Counted from the first letter of the stretch, positions 11,648-22,809 are shown. The stretch is DNA of 64,000 nucleotides from Aegilops tauschii subsp. strangulata (GCF_002575655.3 NC_053036.3:161176627-161240626); one strand, 5' to 3'. Numbers and translations: made by a program. Notes: generated by a model from the sequence alone, not told the origin.

Positions 11648-12077
11648 GGCGGATGTGGTGCTAGGTAGGAGGACGATGCGCTATGGTGTGGAGGTTAGCT
11701 GGGCGTTGCCGCTTTAAGTAGCGCATTCCGGTGAGGCCAGGCGTCCTGGTGCGTCATTAAGTCGCCGGAGTTGGTTCCTCGGGCACCGAGCCTCTTAATG
11801 ACAGCATACGGACGGACGGCATGAATGCGGGCAGCTGGCGCCGGCTGGGAACGCACCGCGCGATGGCGCGAGGGACGAGGGTTTTTGGTGTGCCAGGGTA
11901 GTCAGCTGCGGTCGTGGCAACGTTGGAGATGCCCTTTGCTCACATGCGATCGACGCATGTCATTGAAAAAGCAAGACGACCCGGCTTGGTCTCAGGTCCT
12001 GAGGATGCAGTTGGCCGCGCTAGACCACTCCGCGGACGCGTCCTGGCGCCCCGTGCATCCTCGACGAGCCGGGTGTT

Positions 12078-12309
12078 GGGGTGTGTTTGGATTGTGGCCA
12101 AAGTGCACCTTACCAAAATTTTGGTCATGACCCAAAGATTGGTCTTTGTTTGGATGGTTGCCATTTTTTTGGCATGCCAATGAACTCTAGCCAACTCTAG
12201 TTCATTTTTCTTGCCAATGTCGGCCAAATCATGGCCAACCAAAACCTCAACCAAAATTTTGGCTACCCAATACTTTGATGGGGCAACCTTGGGCACAAAC
12301 CAAACATAC
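12078..12309. mobile_element. Tourist-like MITE (PIF/Harbinger type), degenerate
   Basis: The left end GGGTGTGTTTGGATTG and the right end CACAAACCAAACATAC are roughly inverted copies. The interior has the recurring CCAAAATTTTGG / GGCCAA words typical of Tourist-like MITEs. No transposase is encoded. Target duplication is not clear. Confidence 0.55.
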
Positions 12310-13063
12310 TGTTGGTCGTGCCACAGCACTAACGCCACCCTCGGCACACTGAAACTGACCGTGTCTAGCGACGATGAGCGTGTCGCTCACGGCAGTCGCT
12401 GTGTCCAGAGGTGGTGTTGGAGCTGCGCCACGTTGTTGGCCCCCACGACCCACATGAACGGTTGCCGGTGGCGAGGAGGTCGTGGGCCAGCTCCTCCATT
12501 GGACTAGTCTGTGCTACGTTGTCCCGACAGGTGTGCCCCACATGTCAGTTTCCCTGTTTTCCCGGCCATATTCGAGCGTCAGTGCTCCGCGTTGCGCATT
12601 AGGCCTTTCGCTATGTAGGCCAAGCAAGACAACTTATTGTTTATTTGAGCCATTCAAGTATAATCATGTGGCGTTTGCTTATTTCTCATTCCTCTCCAAC
12701 CCTCTTCTCCATTGATCATGTCGCCCTCCGGTCGAGTCCATCCTCCCGCATGCCTCATTTGAACATTCTGCCGAGTATCATTCGCATGTGGGCCTAGACC
12801 ATGCTTGTATTTCCAATGTTTTGTAATTTGTCTGACATGCATACAAACAAATGGTTCATTTAAAGTTTCACTTTGCCTCCACTACGTGTCGCTTCGCGTC
12901 TTAGTTTTGACATCCCATTTGGTTCATGCCCCGACACATGTTGACGAGATCGATTGATGTTTAGAGATCAATTGCGTGTCGTGCAAGGAGATAAAGGTTA
13001 GGTCTGTTTCTATGATAGAAATGACCCGCGCGGGGGGGGGGGGGGGGGTCTGTGGGGATCAAC
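12310..13063. other. Unassigned DNA with a long G run
   Basis: No gene or element recognised. A run of about 17 G residues lies near 13032-13048. Confidence 0.35.
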
Positions 13064-13316
13064 GGGAGTATATTGTACGTTCATAAGCGAAACAAATGTA
13101 TTGTACCCACCCTAGTCCTCTTTTACGTATTGTACCCACCCTAGTCCTCTTTTAATCGATCTCCGGACCCCGAGATGAAATCGAGAGAGAACGAGTGGGG
13201 GTATGTGTGATACCTAAGGCAGATTCAAAATTTTGAACCGGTGATCATAGCATCCGCAAATCATATACAAAGGGTATTCAATGTTCGTTTCGTTTTTGAA
13301 CGTACAATATACTCCC
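13064..13316. mobile_element. Fold-back (MITE-like) element with about 45-base inverted arms
   Basis: The left arm GGGAGTATATTGTACGTTC at 13064 is matched on the opposite strand by the right arm ending GAACGTACAATATACTCCC at 13316. The similarity extends imperfectly for about 45 bases. The interior carries a 29-base tandem duplication (13098-13155). The family is not identified. Confidence 0.6.
13098..13155. repeat. 29-base tandem duplication
   Basis: Two adjacent copies (13098-13126 and 13127-13155) of a unit beginning GTATTGTACCCACCC, inside the fold-back element. Confidence 0.85.
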
Positions 13317-13629
13317 TCCTATCATTTCTAGTTTACATATAAGTTTTATGTGTAGTCAAAGTATCTCTACTTTGATAAAAAAAAGTATCAACATTCAACA
13401 ACGCCCAATCAATATTGTTAGATTCGTACGTACTCCTAGATTTGTACTCGAGATGGTTTCCAATTTGTTTTCAACCACGTGAATGTGCTTGTTCTCGCGC
13501 ATGGTCTTCCTACTAGGATTTCGCCACGTATAGCTAGTCCAATAGTAACTTTTTTGAAGCTCCCTGTCCAATAGTACTAGTGGAGTACTGACAACATCTG
13601 TATTAGAGTATGCAGTGCTCATAGTAGTA
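13317..13629. other. Unassigned AT-rich DNA, possibly a Stowaway remnant
   Basis: ACTCCCTCCTATCATTTC at 13311-13328 looks like a Stowaway terminus overlapping the preceding fold-back. The rest is AT-rich and without a matching second end. Confidence 0.3.
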
Positions 13630-14148
13630 CTCCCTCCTTCCATTTATATAGGGCCTATGTGGAGGAGAGAGATGTGAAAAAGTAAGGGGAGTGAGCTCTC
13701 ATGCAAGAGCCTAGCTATATAAGCATTCCTAGTTAAATACAATAAATATGAAGAAAGAGATGGAGAGGAGATGGAAAGAAGTACTAATACAATAGCCAAC
13801 CTTATAGATTTTTTTGCGGGAAATAGCCAACCTTATAGCCCACACTACTATATGAGTGCATATAATAGATGATGGCTATAGATGACATGGCAGTTCCTTA
13901 TAGCCATCGACTGGCTATATTATTAACCATGCTCTAATGCGTTTTTCAAAACCGCATTTGACTATTGACAAGATTAATAGTACATGAGATGTATAATGTG
14001 AAAATTATATCATTGGAAGCTCCTTTCACATACGAATTTGACCGTATGCTTTGTGTAAGTTGCATGTCATATATTATTACTCTAACATTTGGTCAAAGTT
14101 AGCCTCGAAAAACGCATTAGGCCCTGTATAGTAAATGGAAGGAGGGAG
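13630..14148. mobile_element. Stowaway-type MITE containing a second MITE-like insertion
   Basis: The ends are CTCCCTCCTTCCATTTATA (13630) and its inverted counterpart TAAATGGAAGGAGGGAG (to 14148), each flanked by TA (13628-13629 and 14149-14150). The inner word AGGGCCTA...TGCGTTTTTC on the left mirrors GAAAAACGCATTAGGCCC on the right. The left copy is split by about 275 bases (roughly 13658-13934) that repeat the word ATAGCCAACCTTATAG and look like another MITE. Confidence 0.75.
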
Positions 14149-14295
14149 TAGTAGTGGAAGTGGATCCTCTGACGTAGGTATCCCTTCCTTACCCTCCCTT
14201 TCGGTCACTTACTTGCGGAACCCATGCTTACTAGGCCCCGCATGTTAGTTACTCAATGGGTTCGGCCACGTCAGGGGATCCTCATCCATAGTATA

Positions 14296-14335
14296 CTCCC
14301 TCTGTTTTTATTTACTCCGCATAAAACGGAGGGAG
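14296..14335. repeat. Very short Stowaway-like fold-back
   Basis: CTCCCTCTGTTTTTATTTAC and AAAACGGAGGGAG form a hairpin of only 40 bases. It is best read as an internally deleted Stowaway MITE just upstream of the repeat-protein gene. Confidence 0.6.
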
Positions 14336-14339
14336 TGGT

Positions 14340-14347
14340 AGTATAAA
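14340..14347 (+). promoter_or_regulatory. Candidate TATA box upstream of the repeat-protein gene
   Basis: GTATAAAT lies about 325 bases before the ATG at 14671. It is the closest TATA-like word I see upstream; whether it is used is unknown. Confidence 0.25.
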
Positions 14348-14670
14348 TGATGCGGGCGGGGGAGGGGGAGGGACATTGGTTTGCTCTCAACTGCGGTCCC
14401 ACAAGCGAGCGAAAACGCAAGACGAAGCGCGTTCCATTCGGTGAGCGACGTGGAGGGTCCAGCGTGCCGGGCTGCAACGCGAACGCGACAAGAGCGATGT
14501 ACAGTCAAAACCGATTGACCGGTCGTCACCGGAACCACTATTCAAACCAGAACCTTCGCTGCTCGGCCTACGCCAACCACTGCCCTAAAACCACACCTAA
14601 TCTCCAGCCCCTTCCCCCACCTTTCAATCCCCTAGCCCGCGTCAAGCGTCCCCTAGTTCGCCGGAAAGCC

Positions 14671-15498
14671 ATGGTGTGCCGGAAGATCACGTACTACAAG
14701 ATGCTGACGCCGGAGTGCCACGCAGAAATCGCGGCAACGGTCGGTGCCACAGACCTCCGTTCCCAAGCTCGCTTTGCGGCAGGCCAATCCCTGAGTTCTC
14801 TGGAGCCAAGCTACGAGGAGGAGGAAGCCGATCCAATGTTCATGGCGGAGGTCGCAGCACAGAAGGCCTCCGATGGGTATGAGACGATGGACGTCGACTT
14901 CGTGCCGGCGTCCGAGTCCCCCATGGTGCAGGCGGACCAGCGGTTCAACCTGGCGATACTAAAGGAGGACCGCGAGGCAGAGGCTCAACTCGACGCAGAG
15001 CGCGCGCATGCCGCTGCCATCGAGGCTCTCCTGCAGGCGGAACCGGATGTCGTGGATGTGAACCGGGCGGCGGAGGCTCAACTTGAGGCGCAGCGCGCGG
15101 ATGCCGCTGCCATCGAGGCCCTCCTGCAGGCGGAACCGGATGTCCTGGACTTGAACCGGGCAGCAGAGGCTCAACTCGACGCGGAGCACGCGGATGCCGC
15201 TCTCATCGAGGCCCTCCTACGGGCGGAACCGGACGTCCTGGACTTGAACCGGGCGGCGGAGGCTCGACTCGACTCGGAGCGCGCGGATGCCACTGCCATC
15301 GAGACCCTCCTGCAGGTGGAACTGGACGTCCTCGACTTGAACCGGGCGGTGCTCTCGTCCGTGCAGAGCGCCCGCACGCTCCGCGTGAACGAGTAGCTGG
15401 AGGCCGAGGACAACCACGGGGCGGAGACACACGTCGGCAGCTATGGCTGGTTCGCGCCGGCAGCCAAAGACGACGAGGCCGTCTCGTTCCGCGAGTAG
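14671..15498 (+). pseudogene. Unrecognised repeat-protein gene with four 31-residue repeats and one internal stop
   Basis: I choose ATG 14671 (MVCRKITYYKMLTPECH), because the open frame upstream of it reads as low-quality sequence. Residues 1-100 contain an acidic stretch (SYEEEEADP). Residues 102-225 are four tandem repeats of 31 residues with the core DAAAIEALLQAEPDVLDLNR, rich in Ala, Glu and Leu and predicted helical. TAG at 15394-15396 ends the frame after 241 residues. The same frame then continues for 33 plausible codons (YGWFAPAAKDDEAVSF) to a cluster of stops at 15496. A single recent nonsense change is therefore likely, but a genuine stop is possible. I do not recognise the family. 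It lies outside any element I can define, so it is the best candidate here for a host-derived gene or captured gene copy. No introns are needed. Confidence 0.5.
14974..15345 (+). repeat. Four tandem 93-base coding repeats
   Basis: Units of exactly 93 bases (31 codons) start at 14974, 15067, 15160 and 15253. Later copies differ mainly by substitutions that keep the frame, so the array grew by in-frame duplication. Confidence 0.85.
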
Positions 15499-16616
15499 TG
15501 ATAGTTTTTCTTTATGTTGTTGTTTTTATGGACTTCTGCTGTGTAAAAACATATATTGTTATGCAAGTTGCCTGACGTGGGTCAGTCTACCATTTCAGGC
15601 AGTTGGATGAATATCCTACGTCTCCTAACCCTTCTTCCTCACCTCTTCTTCTTCCCCAATAGACCACTGCAGGGGCCGTACGGATACTCCCCAACATGCG
15701 GTTGGATAAACATACTCTATGAACGAAAATTATGTGTCAGCGGTAGGATGGCTGAATTTGGTTTGTTCACATGCGATAGCACATGTCAGTGAGGGTGCGT
15801 TCCCTTGGTGGGGTTTGCGGCGTGCAGGAGCGACTGTGTGAGGGTGCGGTGTGACCGCGGCGTGCAGGAGCGACCGTGTGAGGGTGCGGTGCGACCGCGA
15901 CAGCCGTGCGCAAGTGTACCTCCTTTTCATTTTGAAAACTTTAGGCAAGCTTGGCAAAAATGTGTGGCGAAGTATGGCAATGCAAGGCCTAGACCCAAAC
16001 AGGATAAGTACGTACTATGTACTAGGAGTACTAGTGTTAAAAAAGAAAGGCGGGGTTTTCCTTCACGGGATTAATCGATACAAATCCTCGTTTCACGTGT
16101 CAATTAATGCGTATTTTTTCTCCAAAGCCCAAAGAGCTAACCATCTCACTCATCATCACTTGATTAATGCAGCGCCATGCAAACCAACCTTCTCACTTCC
16201 GCATGCATGCAGGGGATATTAATATCCTTGGTTGCTAGTACGAGGCAAACCCCATCAATTTTGCCTCGATTAGTGTTAGTTGCCTTTTGCAAATTGTTAT
16301 TTTGATATACTGGCCTTGTGTACAAAAAAATGGAGGTAGTATCTATACTTGACTTCCTTCCACATTGCGGTGACATTGACCATATCTCGAACGTTGTGGT
16401 TTGGCGAAGTGCGTTCGACGGAGAACACCATTGAGGGAGACCACAGTAAGTCGGTTGCAAGTGCCGCCTGCAAGCCGAGACAACCGCCTTATTTGCATCC
16501 AGGAAGTCCGCTGAACCAAAGGTCGCGTAAATGTACTAGTACTACTCGTACACAATAACGTCGTCCGTCCAGCTTAGTGCGGTGAGATGGTTTCTCGAAG
16601 AAGACGATGAAGAAGC
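15499..16616. other. Unassigned DNA with a 40-base tandem duplication
   Basis: No gene recognised. Bases 15820-15859 and 15860-15899 are a tandem duplication (GCGTGCAGGAGCGAC...). Bases near 15780-15910 and 16040-16080 resemble segments near 10.6, 14.4 and 28.5 kb. The region ends at the target site of the large-LTR element. Confidence 0.4.
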
Positions 16617-18065
16617 TATGACACCCCAAAATTTTGACCTTGATTTATTAATTAAAATTTTGCCAGGAAATTAAAAATTTTATTTTCTGGTTTTATCTGT
16701 TAATTTCAGATAACTCTGTCCCTCTGAATTTTTGAGTTTTTCCTTCTGGATGGAAACCTTTCAAAAATATTGTTGGACTTGTATATCTTCCCAAGACCAT
16801 TTCTTTTATCAGTGGAATTATTTCTACAATTATTTTTCCTGAACTTTATTTCTTTAAAAATGGTTTGTCATAAGTTTTAGAGTTCCATTTGCACTACAAC
16901 CCTTTCAAATACTTCTTTAAAAATTCCACCAAACTTTGGGGATGTCATGTGATGTTTCCACATCACTTTTATGCAAAAATATCTTTTGGTCATTGGAGAT
17001 TTTGGGCTCTGCACCAATTTTTCAAATCTGGTCCAGTAGGTAATTTTGCACTACAACCTATTTAAATATTTCTTTAAAAATTCTTCCAAGTGTTTGGAGA
17101 TGTCAGTAGATGCTTATAATTCAACTTTATGCAAAAATCCATGAGTGTCCTTTGAAAAATTTGAGCAAATTATCCTCATCTTCATTCTGGTCCAGTTTAG
17201 TGTTTTGCACTGCAACCATATTTTATCTTGCTCTTGTTGCCTTGGGATTTGTCCTGCTGTTTGACCACTCTACCAAACCCTTAAGTCCAGGAGATTGGAC
17301 CCATTGGAGTATTTTTGGTCCATGCAACAATGCCCTTCACTTTCTGTCCAGAATTGAAGTATTGCAAATCTTGCACTAACAAGTTTCTGGTTTTTCCCTA
17401 ATAGCCTTGCCATCATCACTTGCACCTAAAGAGACCCCAACCTGGAGATTTGGGCCACCAGAAGAGGTGCTTAGATGCCCATAACATTCTGCCGAGCACT
17501 TGGTGTGCATAGCCAGATTTGGCATGATTTTTGGTTTGCATTGTGAGCTTGACCCTCTGACCCAACAGACTTGTCCACTAAGCTCCTACCTACCACTAAC
17601 CTAGACCTGTTTACTACCAGCATCATTCGAGCTCTCTAACACACGTTGGCATCTCGACGAGCACGTAGCGTGCGTGCTCTGGGCGCGGCCAGAGCGCGCG
17701 TTTTGCACGTGCGTGCGCCCGAGTCGCCGCGTCCGACTGCCGCCTCCCCGCGCTCGTTCTGGCCACTCCCCTCGCACAGCCTGCGCGCCTGACCCCTCCC
17801 TCACCGCAGAGCCGCCCTGGCCCCCTCCTGGCGCCCTATAGCGCCGCCGTTAGGTCGGCCATGGTGGCAAGCGGGCGGCCGCAGCGGCCCCTGCCATGGA
17901 CGGCGCCGCCCGAGCCATACGCGTGCGCCAGCTGCCCTCTGGAACAGCCCGAACTCATCCACGAGCCCGTCCGCTAGCGCCCGTCGCCGCCACGTCGCCC
18001 TGCAGCTACAGAACGGCGGTCCGCGGCGTGCTTATCCACAGCCGCGGGAACCGACCTCGATCGCC

Positions 18066-18072
18066 TATAAAA
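18066..18072 (+). promoter_or_regulatory. TATA box of the LARD 5' LTR
   Basis: TATAAAA in CCTATAAAAGGAGCCCC, conserved at 24844-24850 in the other LTR. It marks the U3/R side of this LTR. Confidence 0.6.
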
Positions 18073-19984
18073 GGAGCCCCCGAGCTCGTCCAGACCCTCA
18101 GGCGACCTCAGGCCATCTCCCTAGTGCCCCCATAACCAACAAATCGACGGAGGGAGGCCGTCTACCTCGTCTCCGGCCAGTTCGGCCGCCGCTGCCCTCC
18201 GGTCCAGTTTGTCGCAAGTAGAGCTCCTCCCGTCCATCTAGCACCACCACCCGACTCCCCTTGACCGTGCGGAGCTGCCCAGCACCTCAAACTCGCTCGG
18301 GAACCACCGGAGTCCAAACCCCCAATTGCTCCCGAAACGCCGTCCGCCGCGAAGCTCGCCGCCGGCGACTCCCTGTGTCCCCGCCAGCCTTTCGACAACG
18401 GGGAGGACCGCCCTGGACTAGCGGATCCATCCCTGCCCTCGGAGCCCCGTGGGGAGCCGCCGTTCGTCGACGGCGATCGCCGGAGCCCCGCCTCTGTTCG
18501 GCCAGAGAAGGAAGGAGGCCGGGGACGACTGGTGAAACCTGACCAGTGGGCCCAAGGGACCCACTGTCAGTGACCCATGAGTCAACCCACGCTGGTTTAA
18601 GTGGAGACGTATTCCGCCGAATACGCCTTCGCTAGGAGAAAGCGTAAGCCCCCGAACCGTTTTCTCTTTTTCTGATTTTTATTAAAAACAGAACTTTGAC
18701 TAAACTTTGACTCGCCATAACTTTTTAAATATAATTCCAAATGATTTGATTCTTTTTCTGTCATTGCTCAAATTTGGTCTAGTTTATTTTCATATTTATT
18801 TGAAAATTTTCCAAACAACTTTTTTGTACTGTTTTAAAATTATGTGTTAATTTAAATTTCCTCAAAATAGGATTTTGGAGAGAGAAGAAAATTTTCAAAA
18901 AGTTTTTGGGATGCACCCTGCCTCTCCACAACTTGAAGGCAAGCATTCTGAACCCTGGCATAATATTTTGTGTGTTGTTTGATACGGTTACAACATCACC
19001 TTGACATGGAGCATTCGTTATTTTATGTGACGATACGATCATACGCATGACTGCATAATGAGATTCTTTGCTGTTAGAATTGGATATGCTTGTGATAATA
19101 ATCATCTTCGTATGCCTTTCATGCCTACCGGAAGGAAGCCGGGAAAGTCTCTGTCTTGGGTAGACACGAGCTTGTCCCTAGTGCCTCGTCGAGACGAGTG
19201 TGTCCGGTATGGCATGATGAGGTATGATGAGTGGTGATTCTATCTGTTAATTGAAATATATTTGTTATGCTAATCATACAGGGAATACTTGAACCTCCTG
19301 AGTTGGCCGTAGATCGATTCTTGTTCCAGTAACCCCCATACTTGTTTCGTACTACCACTTGTCCCTGCCGCAGGTAGGGTACGGTTCAGTAAGTTGTCAA
19401 CCCCTTACCAAGCACACACCGTACAGAGCATGGTGGAAGATACCGGAGGCATCCGGTAGGCATGCCACCTGGTCCGGGGGTATGGGTGTTTCCCGTTGGA
19501 GCCGAGGGGGGTAGCTCCCCTAGTTTGCACGCGTTATAAATTTTGTGATCCCATGCTAAGTCGAGGTTGTAGCCTCCCCAATTAGAGTTTTGCTTAATGG
19601 ATGTTGTGGGTGATTCCAGACACCGGTAAGTTAGGCTGGTGTGTGCGGTCAGGTGTGTTTTCAATTAAAAGACCGTAGGCGGAATTAGTCCCGATGGACC
19701 AAAGAAATCCGTTACTTGTGGGTAAAGAGTACACCCTCTGCAGAGATTAAACATCTATTCGAATAGCCGTGTCCAGGGTTAAGGACTACAGTCTGGGATG
19801 GGTCAATAGTCGGTCTTAGTGTCGGTCTTCGGAGGAAAAATTGCTAAACCAGAACATGGATCATGACTTGTGACTCATGATGATTATGATCACTATTATT
19901 ATGGACTAACCATTTACATTATTTGAATTATTGAGTATCCCTGGGACGGTTCTACCTCCTGGATATTCACTGTGATTATTCTTA

Positions 19985-20215
19985 TATAAGCCCTTTATGT
20001 GGTGTCGCTTAGACGCCCGACTGTGGCATGCTTGTTATTTAAATTGTTTATAAGCCCTTTATGTGGTGTCGCTCAGGCGCCCGACTGTGGCATGCTTGTT
20101 ATTTATTTACTCTATAAGCCCTTTATGTGGTGTCGCTCAGAGGCCCGACTATGGCATGCTTGTTATTTAAATTGTTTATAAGCCCTTTATGTGGTGTCGC
20201 TCAGACGCCCGACTG
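19985..20215 (+). repeat. 64-base tandem repeats in the LARD 5' LTR
   Basis: Units begin TATAAGCCCTTTATGTGGTG at 19985, 20049, 20113 and 20177; the fourth is incomplete, and a more diverged GTGTCGCTTCAGACACCCG follows. Each holds GTGTCGCTCAGACGCCCGAC, which may form a small hairpin. Confidence 0.85.
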
Positions 20216-20823
20216 AGGCATGTTTTATATGTTCATCCTTTCGAGGTGTCGCTTCAGACACCCGATCGGTGCATTTTTATTTCTATCCTCGGATTGCATA
20301 TTCATGTTTTATATGAACAACCTGCATCCGTGCATCATGGATTTTGTTTGTTTCGTGACTGACATTGTGATCATAGAATATTTCAGAGCATGATTGTCAT
20401 TCGTTGTATTATACCCGTGTTCATAATGTTTGCGAGTACATTCAAAAGTACTCACTGGCTTGTCCCTGGCTATTGTCTTGGCCAGATTTCGTGCAAGGAG
20501 AGGAGCGTTGCGATGATAGCCCCGGAACCCACGCAATGGTGACAGCAGCCTCGCGAAGATAGGAGTTATCCTGGTCAGTTGTTCCTGTGGGAAATGGAGT
20601 CCCATGGCCACTCATGAAACCACAAACCGCTTCCGCCATCAGCCACTAGAAACCATTTGTTGTACTCATAGGCCAGAATGGTCTTGTATTACACATTTTG
20701 TATTTTGCTTGGAATTTCTATATCAAGTTGGTGCCTCATCAGCTAACAGTAATCCTGGGGCTGGTGAGCACAAGGGCCATTTTCTAGGAAATTGATATCC
20801 CGAAAATCCGGTCCTGACAAACT

Positions 20824-20835
20824 TGGTATCAGAGC
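20824..20835 (+). other. Primer-binding site (initiator Met tRNA)
   Basis: TGGTATCAGAGC starts four bases after the 5' LTR. It is complementary to the 3' end of plant initiator Met tRNA. Confidence 0.85.
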
Positions 20836-21075
20836 CAGGCTGACCATTGGCTAATCCTATCTTGGCCAGGTCAATAAACCCAGGTTAACCTATCCACCAG
20901 ACCATAACCCAACCCCGGCCAAGCTTCTCGTGTAAGATAGCCGCACAGTCACCCCGACACCTTTTGGCAGTCGGTGCCCAACCTATCAGCCTAGCCCGTC
21001 GATCACGCGCCAGTGACCGACACCTAAAATGTCTCATTCGCAAGCATGCGAAGGAAGACTCCGTCCCCTTTTTTC

Positions 21076-21082
21076 TATAAAA
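21076..21082 (+). promoter_or_regulatory. Internal TATA-like box, sense strand (upstream)
   Basis: TATAAAA in TTCTATAAAAAGGGCACG. It is followed by a CA-rich leader (CAACACAACACAGC) but by no ORF nearby, so its role is unclear. Confidence 0.35.
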
Positions 21083-21421
21083 AGGGCACGCTAGCCTCAA
21101 CACAACACAGCACAGCCTCTCCCTCAAACCGAGCCTTAGTATTTCTACGCCTCGTAATTGTGTGATCTTGTAGTGCCAAAATTAAATGATGTCTGCTTGT
21201 GTGCCCCTATATTTTAATAGTAGCAATGCATGAGTACGTTAGCGTACAGTTGCATTTTTAAATTCCGGGCGTAGCCACCAAAAAACCACCCCCGACGACA
21301 CCCACAGTAATACATCACTTTTGTGAGATATGTGTATCTGTAGCATTGACCCCGACCCCATAGAGCAGAACCGACAAACTAGTTACCATTCACCACGGTA
21401 AATAACCCAGCCCCAATGCTA

Positions 21422-21428
21422 TATAAAA
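21422..21428 (+). promoter_or_regulatory. Internal TATA box before the LARD sense ORF
   Basis: TATAAAA in GCTATATAAAAGGCC, 67 bases before the ATG at 21495. The spacing suits an internal promoter independent of the LTR. Confidence 0.5.
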
Positions 21429-21494
21429 GGCCACCTCGTGACCTTGCCAAGTACCCCTCACCTTGTGCACAACGCTCACAACCATTTCTTTGCC

Positions 21495-22128
21495 ATGCCA
21501 AGCCCCAGTATTTATTTGAGAACTCCAAACGCAACCCCGGGTAGTTTTGTTAGAATATTGTGGGACTTTACCTGCAGTACCATGAGTGCTATCCATCCCC
21601 CCCCAGTACGAGTTGCTCAAATCGAGGATCTCCCCATCCACCTCGAAATATTGGGCAGTGGTGCACATCCCTCCCGCAAACCCAAACCAAGACCCAACGG
21701 AAGTCTCCTTCGTGGGGAAATCCATGCCGACTCCGCATATGGCCATAGAAGCTGCTGCGTACGAAGCGCTTGCTCGTCTTCGATTCGCGGTACCCTATGC
21801 CAGCGAACGAGGGTATTATTACTTTCCGAGTCGTGCAGCACCCGGAGAAGTAGCATCTTTTCCCGGTGGACGAATTGAGAGAGACCCGGTACTGGCCAAC
21901 CTTGCCCAGTATGTTATCGCCCAAGAGCGTTTGACTCAGCGGGTAATGGGTTATCTCCAGAGCCTCGCTGATTTAAATCCTCAGATCGCTATTGGCAGAC
22001 CACTGAGACCCGACCAGGAGAGACGCATTCATCGGCTAGTCAATCCGCTTCCCCCGATAGAAGAGGAGTGTGCCCCAGTACCAGAGACGTTTTCTCAGGA
22101 CCCTGTCCATTTACCGTTTTCATTGTAG
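21495..22128 (+). pseudogene. Unrecognised ORF inside the LARD, one frameshift
   Basis: ATG 21495 opens a frame beginning MPSPSIYLRTPNATPG. At the C8 run (21597-21604) the sensible protein moves to the next frame (QYELLKSRISPSTSKYW) and continues to TAG at 22126-22128, roughly 210 residues in total. The downstream part has AIEAAAYEALARLRF and a stretch of Tyr/Phe (GYYYFPS), and looks like a folded alpha/beta domain rather than Gag. One extra C would explain the break. I do not recognise the family; a captured host gene fragment or an element-specific accessory protein are both possible. Confidence 0.45.
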
Positions 22129-22546
22129 ACGTCACCGCTATGTTTATTATCCCGGCAGTTATTTATGTGTTGCAACTTATGCGTGGTATCCTAAATTTGT
22201 GCGACGGATCAAATATTTGGTTTCAATTATGTGAGCAGTTTTACTGCTGTTAATTTTGATTTAACTAATTTTCACTCACGATAAATTCTGAAGTGAGGAT
22301 TTCCCTGAGTTGCTGCAGCGTATACCTTTTCATGACATAGATTTTTATTCATGCAGCACCATAACAGCAGACTCACAACCACAACCACTCGACCACGTGC
22401 GCTAATTACAAATCCTCGTGCACATTTTGCACCTAACTGATCACACCCGAGCACACCACAGTCTCAGTAGGAGAGATTTGTGAGTAATTTATTTGGGTGC
22501 AAGTGGCCTCCAGCACACTGACAGCAGTTAGCACTCGATGCCACAC

Positions 22547-22708
22547 TTAATCCTCGTGATCACCGCCGCCGCGGAGAGCCAACACTCGAGCGGTAGCATC
22601 ACGACAATCATCAAGGATCATCGCGCATAGGAGCACGGAGAACCCCAGCAACGCCGCCAACCCTCCGCACATCAGGACCACGTACCAGTCCGGCATCACC
22701 TCCGCCAT
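22547..22708 (-). CDS. Small antisense membrane protein ORF in the LARD
   Basis: The minus strand encodes 53 residues from ATG 22708 to TAA at 22549-22547. WYVVLMCGGLAALLGFSVLL is a clear single membrane-spanning segment, followed by a charged tail ending GGGDHED. The frame is open to ATG 22810 (87 residues, with a Leu-rich signal-like start), but that ATG overlaps the TATA word TATAAAATG, so the shorter start is more likely if the TATA box is used. It converges with the sense ORF at 21495-22128. The function is unknown; it could be a chance frame, although the TATA box, leader and intact membrane segment argue for a gene. Confidence 0.4.
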   Translation of the reverse strand: MAEVMPDWYVVLMCGGLAALLGFSVLLCAMILDDCRDATARVLALRGGGDHED

Positions 22709-22809
22709 TAGAGCCTCGTCTCGAGCTCCTGCAAACAGAAATGGAGGAGAATGAAGGAGAAGGAGAAGCGAGGCCAGGTGTGAGGAAGAAGAAAGGAGCA
22801 CCGCGGTCA

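Larger units (their letters stand above)
16617..20819 (+). repeat. 5' LTR of the LARD
   Basis: Begins TATGACACCCC and ends GGTCCTGACA. A TATA box, TATAAAA, lies at 18066-18072 after a GC-rich promoter-like stretch. A 64-base tandem repeat lies near the 3' end (19985-20215). Short open frames such as 17896-18135 are duplicated in the other LTR and are not genes. Confidence 0.9.

Noticed and set aside
12211..12715. Frames overlapping the Tourist-like MITE and beyond
   Set aside because: They run through noncoding MITE sequence and have no recognisable protein feature.
17896..18542. Pro/Arg-rich frames in the left LARD LTR, duplicated at 24424-25333
   Set aside because: GC-rich LTR sequence around the TATA box; the same frames occur in both LTRs, with changes that do not respect codons.
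20824..20835. tRNA-related sequence
   Set aside because: Only the 12-base primer site; no cloverleaf follows. The same holds for 43597-43614 and 50783-50800.
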